A DNA stretch of 27,544 nt from JAKOQB01 sp036824465 (GTDB taxonomy: Bacteria > Pseudomonadota > Gammaproteobacteria > Burkholderiales > Burkholderiaceae_F). Position 1 is the first letter of the stretch, and each line of letters starts with the position of its first letter. Shown here in pieces: positions 16,194 to 22,872 of this stretch. Where the stretch lies: the NCBI GenBank assembly GCA_036824465.1, contig DAITAC010000058.1, positions 1 to 27,544 on the forward strand. The letters are read 5' to 3'. A program made the position numbers and the translations under genes. The notes under the pieces are model-generated. The model saw only the letters and a program-made list of their open reading frames with translations. It was not told the DNA's origin and did not search any database.

Positions 16194-18990
16194 TGCCCGC
16201 CTCGGTATCGCGTTGCTCCTCGTGGGCGGCCTCGTCGCGTGTTCGAGTTTCAGGAGAACTGCGGCTGACAGCGCGCCGACACTCAAGAGCCTGGACAAGC
16301 AGCAAGTCGCCGTCGAAGCGGACCAGGGCGTCGCTTCCAGCGAAGACAAGGCGATCGCCGCGTACAAGGAATTTCTGAAGGCGGCACCGCGCAACGCGCA
16401 GCGGCAGGAGGCGATGCGCCGTCTTGGCGACCTTGAAATGGACAGCGCCGACAATCGCAGCGCCAGCGGCCAGACAAGTGGCGCGCCTGACTATCGCGAT
16501 GCGATCGCGCGCTACCAGGACTTCCTGAAGACTTATCCAGATGATCCGGGCGCTGACCGCGTGCTGTACCAGCTGGCGCGCGCGCAGGAACTGGGCGGCA
16601 ATCTGGAGGTCGCGCTCAAGACGCTTGACCGTCTGGTGCAGCAGTACCCGCACACCAGATACCGCGACGAGGCGCAGTTCCGCCGCGGGGAACTGCTGTT
16701 CACGACGCGCGACTACGTCGGCGCGGACCAGGCGTTCACGACCGTCCTGCGCAGCGACACGCCGACGCCTTATCACGACAGATCGCTCTACATGCATGGC
16801 TGGTCACTCTACAAGCAGGGGCGCCTGGAGGATGCGCTGCACTCGTTCTTTGGCGTGCTCGACTTCAAACTGACGGGCCGCGAAGGCGATGGCGGTCTCG
16901 AGACGTTGCCGGGGCTCACGCGCGCAGATCGCGAGCTGGTGGAGGACACGTTCCGCGTGGCCAGTCTTTCGCTGCAGAACCTGCAGGGTGCCGAAACGAT
17001 CCCGGCCTACATCAATTCGCCCCGGCGGAGTGAATACGAATTCCGCATCTACCAGCAGCTGGGCGAGCTGTATCTCAAGCAGGAGCGCATCAAGGATGCG
17101 GCCGACACCTTCGCCGCGTTCGCCCGGCGCAACCCGCTGCATCCACAGGCACCGCTGCTGCAGGCGCGCGTGATCGACATCTACCAGCAGACCGGCTTCG
17201 CCACACTCGCGCTGGAAGGCAAGAAGGAATATGTCGAGCGCTACGGTGTGAAGAGCGAGTTCCGCAACACCAGCCCGGCCGGGTGGGAACGTGCACAGCC
17301 GCTGGTGAAGACGCATCTGGCCGAGCTGGCGCAGCATCACCACGCGGTGGCGCAGAAGAGCAGGAAGTCCGAGGATTACCAGGAGGCCGCGCGCTGGTAT
17401 CGCGAATACCTCTCGGCGTTTCCGCAGGATCCGCAGGCTGCGCAGTCCAACTTTCTGCTCGCGGAACTGCTGTTCGAGGACAAGCGCTTCGGCGAAGCCG
17501 CGGTTGAATACGAGAAGGCCGCGTACAAGTACCCGGGCCATGCCAAGAGCGCCGATGCCGGCTACGCGGCACTGCTTGCGTACACCGAACAGGAAAAGCG
17601 GACGGCGGCCGGTGACGTGGCGAAGCTGCAACTTGCCGGCGTCGACAGCGCATTACAGTTCGCGCGCGCATTCCCGAAAGACCCGCGGGCCGGCGCCGTG
17701 CTGAGCAATGCGGCCGAGAAGCTCTACGCCCTGCATGATGCCGAGCGTGCCGAGAGCGTCGCGCAGCAGGTGCTCGCGCTCGATCCGCCTGCCGGTGCGG
17801 CGCAGCGCCGTGTCGCGTCGCTGGTGATCGCGCATGCAACGTTCGAACGCGGCGCCTTCGCTCAGGCCGAACGTGGCTATGCCGACGTGCTGGCACTGAC
17901 GCCGGAGAAGGATGCGAGCCGCAAGAATCTGACCGAGCGCCTCGCCGCCTCAATCTACAAGCAGGGCGAACAGGCGCGCAGCGAAGGCAAGCTGAGCGCG
18001 GCCGTGAAGCACTTCGACCGCGTCGCCGTCGTCGCGCCGACGTCGGCCGTGCGCGCGACCGCGCAGTTCGACGCGGCCGCGGCGCTGCTGGCGCTTAAGG
18101 ACTGGGACGGCGCGGCGCGCACGCTGGAGGAGTTTCGCCGCAGCCATCCGAGCCATCCGCTGCAGCAGGAAGTCGGCGCCAAGCTCGCGGTGGCGTACAC
18201 GGAAAAGGGACAGTGGGCCCAGGCCGCGGCGGAGTTCGAGCGCGCCGCCGGCGTGCAGAGAGATCCGAAGCTCGCGCGCGTTGCGCTGTGGCAGGCGGCG
18301 GAACTCTATGAGAAGGGCGGCGCCAACGCGCCGGCCGCCAAGGCGTTCGAGCGTTACGCGAAGGAATACCGCGAGCCGCTTGAAGCAAACGTCGAAGCGC
18401 GCTATCGCCTCGCGCAACTGGCGCGCAAGGGAGGAAACACGGCCCGGCACCTCGCATTGATGAAGGAAGTGATGCAGGCAGATCAGCGCGCCGGGGCGGC
18501 GCGCAGCGATCGCACGCGCTACCTGGGCGCGACTGCCGCGCTTGCCCTGGCCGAGCCGGTGCGCGAGGAGTACCGCAAGGTCGCCCTGGTTGAGCCGCTG
18601 CAGAAGCAGCTGAAGCTCAAGAAGGCGCGCATGGAGGATGTGCTGAAGGCCTACACCGTCGTCGCCGACTACGGTGTCGCCGAGATGGCGACCGCAGCGA
18701 CATTTCACACCGCGGAGTTGTACAGCGATTTTGGCCGTGCGCTCCTTGCCTCGCAGCGCCCGAAAGGGCTGAAGAAGGTCGAGCTCGAGCAGTACAACGT
18801 GCTGCTGGAAGAACAGGCCTACCCGTTCGAAGAGAAGGCCATCGAACTGCATGAAGCCAATGCGCGCCGCAGCGCCAAGGGCATCTACGACAAGTGGGTT
18901 CAGTCGAGTTACGCGGCGTTAAGCAAGCTGCGGCCGGTCCGCTACGCCAAGAGCGAGCGCGGGGAAGGAGTCATCGATGAGATTCGATAG
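16177..18990 (+). CDS. Large TPR lipoprotein
   Basis: 937 residues from ATG 16177 (AAGGA eight bases upstream; ATG 16168 is a close alternative). Lipobox GLVAC (Cys22) makes it a lipoprotein. The mature protein is almost entirely helical repeats of TPR/BamD-YbgF type: IAAYKEFLKAAPRNAQRQEAM, AIARYQDFLKTYPDDPGADRV, ALKTLDRLVQQYPHTRYRDEA, AARWYREYLSAFPQDPQAAQ, AAVEYEKAAYKYPGHAKSADA, AARTLEEFRRSHPSHPLQQE, AAAEFERAAGVQRDPKLAR. Twenty or more units are likely. It has no cysteine in the visible repeats apart from the lipid anchor and Cys3 of the signal. Such solenoids scaffold protein complexes. Overlaps of 17 and 14 bases with its neighbours indicate coupled synthesis of all three TPR proteins. Place in the cell inferred: periplasmic face of the outer membrane. 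Confidence 0.87.
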   Translation: MLCANSARLGIALLLVGGLVACSSFRRTAADSAPTLKSLDKQQVAVEADQGVASSEDKAIAAYKEFLKAAPRNAQRQEAMRRLGDLEMDSADNRSASGQTSGAPDYRDAIARYQDFLKTYPDDPGADRVLYQLARAQELGGNLEVALKTLDRLVQQYPHTRYRDEAQFRRGELLFTTRDYVGADQAFTTVLRSDTPTPYHDRSLYMHGWSLYKQGRLEDALHSFFGVLDFKLTGREGDGGLETLPGLTRADRELVEDTFRVASLSLQNLQGAETIPAYINSPRRSEYEFRIYQQLGELYLKQERIKDAADTFAAFARRNPLHPQAPLLQARVIDIYQQTGFATLALEGKKEYVERYGVKSEFRNTSPAGWERAQPLVKTHLAELAQHHHAVAQKSRKSEDYQEAARWYREYLSAFPQDPQAAQSNFLLAELLFEDKRFGEAAVEYEKAAYKYPGHAKSADAGYAALLAYTEQEKRTAAGDVAKLQLAGVDSALQFARAFPKDPRAGAVLSNAAEKLYALHDAERAESVAQQVLALDPPAGAAQRRVASLVIAHATFERGAFAQAERGYADVLALTPEKDASRKNLTERLAASIYKQGEQARSEGKLSAAVKHFDRVAVVAPTSAVRATAQFDAAAALLALKDWDGAARTLEEFRRSHPSHPLQQEVGAKLAVAYTEKGQWAQAAAEFERAAGVQRDPKLARVALWQAAELYEKGGANAPAAKAFERYAKEYREPLEANVEARYRLAQLARKGGNTARHLALMKEVMQADQRAGAARSDRTRYLGATAALALAEPVREEYRKVALVEPLQKQLKLKKARMEDVLKAYTVVADYGVAEMATAATFHTAELYSDFGRALLASQRPKGLKKVELEQYNVLLEEQAYPFEEKAIELHEANARRSAKGIYDKWVQSSYAALSKLRPVRYAKSERGEGVIDEIR

Positions 18991-19648
18991 GTCGTGTGCA
19001 TATCTGCTGGCGGTGCTGTGCGTCGGCGTGACAGGTTGTGCGACGCGCGTTGCGCCGCCATTGCAGGCGACGGAGCCCGGACCCGTGGCTGGCGCGTCAA
19101 CCGCGGCAGCGCCCCTCAAGTCTGAAACCCGGGCCGTCGTGAGCGGGAACGTGCAGCGGGCCTTCGACGATGCGCGCAGCGCACTGCTCGCGGGCCGTAC
19201 CGAGGAGGCACAGCGCGGCTTCCTGGCGCTGACGAAGTCAAACCCGGATCTCGCCGGGCCGCACGCCAACCTCGGCATGACCTATCGGCAGGCCGGCAAG
19301 CTCTCTGAGGCGGTTGCCGAACTCGAAATCGCGGTGCAGGCGAATCCGAAACAGCCAGCGGTTCTGAATCAGCTCGGCATCACCTATCGCCAGCAGGGCG
19401 AATTTCTGAAAGCGCAGGACGCGTATGAGCGTTCGATCGCGCTCGCCCCCGACTACGCAGCGCCGCATCTGAATCTCGGCATCCTGTTCGACCTGTACCT
19501 GTGGGACGGCGCGCGCGCGCTGGCGTCTTATGAGAAATACCTGGCGCTGTCTTCAGGTGAGGACGACAAGGTCAAGAAATGGATCGCGGATCTCAGGAAT
19601 CGCAAACCGCAGCAGCAGACCTTGCTGAGCCGGAAGGAGCAGCAATGA
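18977..19648 (+). CDS. TPR lipoprotein (GltE/AglT-like layout)
   Basis: 223 residues. Lipobox GVTGC (Cys21) after a short signal; GAAGGAG lies upstream. A Pro/Ala-rich linker (about 25-50) precedes three to four canonical TPRs: VQRAFDDARSALLAGRTEEAQ, AGPHANLGMTYRQAGKLSEAV, PAVLNQLGITYRQQGEFLKAQ and APHLNLGILFDLYLWDGARAL. The C-terminal tail is polar (RKPQQQTLLSRKEQQ). Small TPR lipoproteins of this plan occur as PilF/PilW pilotins and as GltE/AglT in the Myxococcus gliding machinery. The second is favoured here because channel and AgmX-like genes follow, but neither is proved. The gene overlaps the large TPR gene by 14 bases and the next small gene by four. Confidence 0.88.
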   Translation: MRFDRSCAYLLAVLCVGVTGCATRVAPPLQATEPGPVAGASTAAAPLKSETRAVVSGNVQRAFDDARSALLAGRTEEAQRGFLALTKSNPDLAGPHANLGMTYRQAGKLSEAVAELEIAVQANPKQPAVLNQLGITYRQQGEFLKAQDAYERSIALAPDYAAPHLNLGILFDLYLWDGARALASYEKYLALSSGEDDKVKKWIADLRNRKPQQQTLLSRKEQQ

Positions 19649-19956
19649 AGAAGACTCTTAGGGCATCCCTTATTGCCGCGGCCTGTGCGGCGCCGGCAAT
19701 CGCGCAGGACCGCGCGGCGATCGATCGCGCTCAGATCATCGGCAACCGCGAGTTGCCGAAGGTTCTGTACATCGTGCCGTGGAAGAAACCCTTGCCCGGC
19801 GACCTCGCCGGTCGCCCGGCGCAAAGCGTGCTCGATGAGGCGCTCGCACCGATCGATCGCGACGTGTTTCGCCGGCAGGTGCAGTACGACGCGCTGACGC
19901 GGGTCGAGCCGGTGGCACCGGCATCAGAGCGCAAACAGCAGGGTTCCGTTTTTTGA
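19645..19956 (+). CDS. Small exported protein of unknown function
   Basis: 103 residues from ATG 19645, which overlaps the TPR gene stop by four bases and has GGAAGGAG upstream. Signal peptide MKKTLRASLIAAACAAPAIA, cleavage before Gln-Asp. The mature part of about 83 residues is dominated by one conserved-looking segment, AQIIGNRELPKVLYIVPWKK, followed by PLPGDLAGRPAQSVLDEALA and DRDVFRRQVQYDALTRVEP. It has no cysteine, heme or lipid site. I do not recognise a family. The pattern 'IGNrElPKVLYIVPWK' is distinctive and should be a good search seed. It sits directly before exbB and is likely a periplasmic accessory of the channel or TPR scaffold. Confidence 0.8.
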   Translation: MKKTLRASLIAAACAAPAIAQDRAAIDRAQIIGNRELPKVLYIVPWKKPLPGDLAGRPAQSVLDEALAPIDRDVFRRQVQYDALTRVEPVAPASERKQQGSVF

Positions 19957-19984
19957 ACAAGCAATTCAGACAGGAGGTTGAACG

Positions 19985-20650
19985 ATGAGTAACTTTGGCA
20001 CATTTGTGAAGTTCTTTCAGGACTGTGGGCTGTTCATCTACCCGAGCCTGTTGATCATGGCGCTCGGACTGTCGGTCGCCATCGAGCGCTTTGTCTTTCT
20101 CGCGCGCGCCCGGCACGAGAATCGCAAGATGTGGGGCGACATCCTGCCGCTGCTCAAGGGCGGCCGGTTCAAGGAAGCCTATGGCGTCGCATCGAAATCG
20201 GAGGCAGCGATCAGCCTGATGGTCAACAACGGGCTCACGCGCATGCAGAGCGCGCGCCGCCGCGAAGACATCGATGCGGCGATGGAGGAGGGGATGATGG
20301 AAATCGTGCCGCGCCTCGAGAAGCGCACGCACTACCTCGCCACCTTTGCCAACGTGATCACGCTGGTGGGCCTGCTGGGCACGATCATCGGCCTGATCAA
20401 GGCGTTCACCGCCGTCGCGCAGGTCAATCCGGCGGAGAAGGCCGAGCTGCTGTCGGCGAGCATCTCGATCGCGATGAACAACACCGCGTTTGCGCTGATG
20501 GTCGCGATCCCGTTCCTGCTGATCCATGCCTTCCTGCAGGCGCGCACAAGCGAGATCGTCGACAGTCTGGAGGCCGCGAAGATCAGCTTCCTGAACCTGG
20601 TCCAGCGCAGCGTGCAGGAGCCCGCCGCCGCGGCTGCCGCAGCGCACTGA
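19985..20650 (+). CDS. MotA/TolQ/ExbB-family proton channel protein (AglR-like)
   Basis: 221 residues; inner-membrane channel subunit that, with ExbD/TolR partners, converts proton flow into movement of a periplasm-spanning protein. Three membrane segments: about 15-36 (GLFIYPSLLIMALGLSVAIE), 120-142 (FANVITLVGLLGTIIGLIKAF) and 160-182 (NNTAFALMVAIPFLLIHAFL). The cytoplasmic loop between the first two is typical, with RFKEAYGVASKSEAAISLMV. The GLLGTIIGLI and AFALMVAIP stretches are the family hallmarks. The ATG is preceded by an excellent AGGAGGT site. Having two ExbD-type genes behind one channel gene copies the AglR-AglQ-AglS and TolQ-type arrangements that drive a dedicated apparatus, rather than a housekeeping TonB system. 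The C-terminus ends in an Ala-rich tail. Confidence 0.93.
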   Translation: MSNFGTFVKFFQDCGLFIYPSLLIMALGLSVAIERFVFLARARHENRKMWGDILPLLKGGRFKEAYGVASKSEAAISLMVNNGLTRMQSARRREDIDAAMEEGMMEIVPRLEKRTHYLATFANVITLVGLLGTIIGLIKAFTAVAQVNPAEKAELLSASISIAMNNTAFALMVAIPFLLIHAFLQARTSEIVDSLEAAKISFLNLVQRSVQEPAAAAAAAH

Positions 20651-20735
20651 TGCGCCGCGCCTGCTCTCAGTCCAGTTCGCCCTCCCGAAAAGGATCGCCG
20701 GTCCACCCGCCCGTGGGCCAGCAGGAGACCTAGCC

Positions 20736-21239
20736 ATGCGTATCCGACGCTTGCGTCGCAAACCGGCGGAACTCGAGATCACCGCGTTCCTGAACCTGAT
20801 CGTGGTGCTCGTGCCATTTCTGCTGTCGACAGCCGTGTTCACGCGCCTGTCGGTGCTTGATCTGAACCTGCCGGCGCAGTCATCGAGCTTCGAGAACCTC
20901 AAGGGCAACGACCTGCAGCTTGAGGTGGTGATCCGCCCGGACGCGCTCGATGTCGGCGACCGCATCGGCGGACTGATCCAGCACATTCCCAACGTCAAGA
21001 CCGGCTACGACGTGCGCGCACTGTCGACTCTGATGCAGCAGATCAAGCAGCGTTTCCCGGACAAGGCGAGCGCGACGATTCTGGCCCAGCCCGACACGCC
21101 GTACGACGTGCTGGTGCAGGTGATGGATGCAGTGCGCGCCGGACATCAGGCGCAGGGCGCGAAGATTGTGCGCACGGATCTGTTTCCCGAGATTTCGATT
21201 GGCGATGCGCCACCTCGAACAGGGGTGAAGAAATCATGA
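20736..21239 (+). CDS. ExbD/TolR-family protein lacking the membrane aspartate
   Basis: 167 residues. A basic cytoplasmic N-terminus (MRIRRLRRKPAELE) precedes one membrane helix, ITAFLNLIVVLVPFLLS, then a periplasmic domain from about residue 40. In ExbD the matching segment is VTPFIDVMLVLL, where the Asp carries protons. Here that position is Asn20 (codon AAC), so this copy probably cannot conduct protons itself. The periplasmic part has the usual pattern (DLNLPAQSSSFEN, LQLEVVIRPDALDV, ASATILAQPDTPYDVLVQVMDAV), close to TolR/ExbD strands. AGGAG lies upstream and its stop overlaps the second exbD by four bases. It may be a structural partner in an ExbD heterodimer. Confidence 0.88.
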   Translation: MRIRRLRRKPAELEITAFLNLIVVLVPFLLSTAVFTRLSVLDLNLPAQSSSFENLKGNDLQLEVVIRPDALDVGDRIGGLIQHIPNVKTGYDVRALSTLMQQIKQRFPDKASATILAQPDTPYDVLVQVMDAVRAGHQAQGAKIVRTDLFPEISIGDAPPRTGVKKS

Positions 21240-21730
21240 ACCTGACCCCGCTGCAGAAGCGCGCCGAACGGAAGAGCCGTAACAAGTCGCTCGTCGACAT
21301 GAACCTCGTGTCGCTGATCGACATCTTCACGATCCTGATCTTCTTCCTGCTCTCGAACAGCGCCGAGGTGGAGATCCTGCCGAACACCAAGGCGGTGAAG
21401 CTTCCCGAGTCCACCGCGGAGAAAACCCCGCGCGACACGCTGGTCGTCGTCGTCAACGACAAGGACATCATCGTGCAGGGACGCAGGGTCGCCTCGGTCG
21501 CGGACGTGATGCGGGCCCAGGACGACTTGATCGCGCCGCTCAAGGCCGAGCTCGATTTTCAGGCCGGCCGCCAGGTGATCCGGCTGGAGAACGCCGCGCA
21601 GAAGAACGCAATCACGATCATGGGCGACAAGGACATCCCGTACCAGTTGCTGCGCAAGGTGATGGTGACGTGCGCGCGAGCAAACTACAGCGACGTCGCG
21701 TTTGCGGTGCGCAGAAAGGCGGAGACGTGA
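21236..21730 (+). CDS. ExbD/TolR-family protein with the canonical membrane aspartate
   Basis: 164 residues. After a basic cytoplasmic start (QKRAERKSRNKSLVD) comes the membrane helix MNLVSLIDIFTILIFFLLS, with Asp29 at the proton-carrying position of ExbD/TolR. The periplasmic domain follows (VEILPNTKAVKLPESTAEKT, DTLVVVVNDKDIIVQGRRVA, NAITIMGDKDIPYQLLRKVMVTC), the last being the usual TolR-like 'I.gDk..py..l..vm' segment. The start overlaps the first exbD stop by four bases, and its stop overlaps the next start by one base. With the ExbB-type channel and the Asn-bearing paralogue it should form an energised inner-membrane complex in which this subunit supplies the protonatable residue. Confidence 0.92.
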   Translation: MNLTPLQKRAERKSRNKSLVDMNLVSLIDIFTILIFFLLSNSAEVEILPNTKAVKLPESTAEKTPRDTLVVVVNDKDIIVQGRRVASVADVMRAQDDLIAPLKAELDFQAGRQVIRLENAAQKNAITIMGDKDIPYQLLRKVMVTCARANYSDVAFAVRRKAET

Positions 21731-22803
21731 TGACCGCCTCGCTCGCACTGCATCGCTCGGCCATCCTGCCCTGGATGGGCACGGAAGAAGACGAGATCCG
21801 GTTTCGGCGCATTCTCGGCCGCGTGCTGCTCGCCAGTCTGCTGTTCGGCATCGTGATGCCGTGGCTGCCGGTGCCGAAGGACGACCGCACGCAACCTGAG
21901 GCGCTGCCGCCGCCGATGGCAAAGTTGCTGCTTGAGTTGAAACCGCTGCCGCCGCTGCCGGCGCCCGTCAAGCCGGCGACGAAGGTCGAGGCCGACGGCA
22001 AGCCCGCACTCGACAAGCCCGAAGTCGCCAAGCCCGAGCCGAAGAAGGCGCCGGTCCCGGAAGCGCGTCAGCCGATACCGAACAAGCCACCGGGTGAAGT
22101 AACGGCCGATGCGCGCAAGCGCGCCTCAGGTGTCGGCCTGCTTGCGATGAAGGACCAGCTCGCCGAGATTCGTGGCGCGCCGGTCGCGGTACAGCTGAAG
22201 GCCGACATCAAGCCGGGTCCCGGCGTGGGTACCGGTGTCGGTCCTGGTGTCGGAGCGGGCACGGAGCAGGGCATTCCCGTGCGCGCGCTGATCACCTCGA
22301 ACGCCACGCGCGGCAGCGGCGGCATCAACACCGCCGCCTACAGTCGCGACACCGGCGGCGGCGGACTGGCGGGCCGTGCGACGACACTCGTTGAAGGCGT
22401 GGCCGGTGGCGGTGGAGGAGGCGGTCCCGGCGGTGGAGGAAGCGCGCGCGGCGGCGGTGGAGGGGGAGGCACGGGTACCGGCGGCGTCCTGCAACGCGGT
22501 GGCAGCGGCAAGGCGTCGCGCTCGATCGAGGAGATCAAGCTTGTCTTCGAACGCAACAAGGGCGCGATCTACTCGATCTACAACCGGGCGCTGCGCGAGG
22601 ATCCGACGCTGCAGGGCAAGGTCGTGCTCGAGTTGACGATTGCGCCGTCAGGTCAGATCACGAACCTGCGCCTCATCTCGAGCGAACTGCGTGCGCAGGA
22701 ACTGGAGCAGAAGCTGCTCGCGCGCATCCGGCAGTTCGAGTTCGCAGCGAAGGATGTCGAGGTAATGGTCGTGTCGTGGCCGGTGGATTTTCTGCCGTCG
22801 TGA
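21730..22803 (+). CDS. TonB-like protein with AgmX/PglI C-terminal domain
   Basis: 357 residues from ATG 21730, overlapping the exbD stop by one base. The N-terminus is cytoplasmic (to about 36), then a single membrane helix near 36-54 (VLLASLLFGIVMPWLPV). A Pro/Lys-rich stretch follows (about 58-125: LPPPMAKLLLELKPLPPLPA, KPEVAKPEPKKAPVPE), then a Gly-rich linker with GPGVGTGVGPGVGAG near 165 and poly-Gly around 225-255. The C-terminal domain from about 265 (SIEEIKLVFERNKGAIYSIY, GKVVLELTIAPSGQITNLRL, ending SWPVDFLPS) is the TonB-like AgmX/PglI tail also found in GltG/GltJ of Myxococcus. It should span the periplasm and touch outer-membrane parts, transmitting force from the ExbB/ExbD complex. 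Last gene of the operon. Confidence 0.9.
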   Translation: MTASLALHRSAILPWMGTEEDEIRFRRILGRVLLASLLFGIVMPWLPVPKDDRTQPEALPPPMAKLLLELKPLPPLPAPVKPATKVEADGKPALDKPEVAKPEPKKAPVPEARQPIPNKPPGEVTADARKRASGVGLLAMKDQLAEIRGAPVAVQLKADIKPGPGVGTGVGPGVGAGTEQGIPVRALITSNATRGSGGINTAAYSRDTGGGGLAGRATTLVEGVAGGGGGGGPGGGGSARGGGGGGGTGTGGVLQRGGSGKASRSIEEIKLVFERNKGAIYSIYNRALREDPTLQGKVVLELTIAPSGQITNLRLISSELRAQELEQKLLARIRQFEFAAKDVEVMVVSWPVDFLPS

Positions 22804-22872
22804 TCAAGCGCTGGCGGCCAAGCGAGGCGTCGATGCGTCAATGGTTTGACAGGGACGCGGAGCAGGCGGTTC

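Noticed and set aside
22400..22500. GGC-rich tandem repeat as a mobile or structural DNA repeat
   Set aside because: It encodes the glycine linker of the AgmX-tailed protein and is explained by coding.
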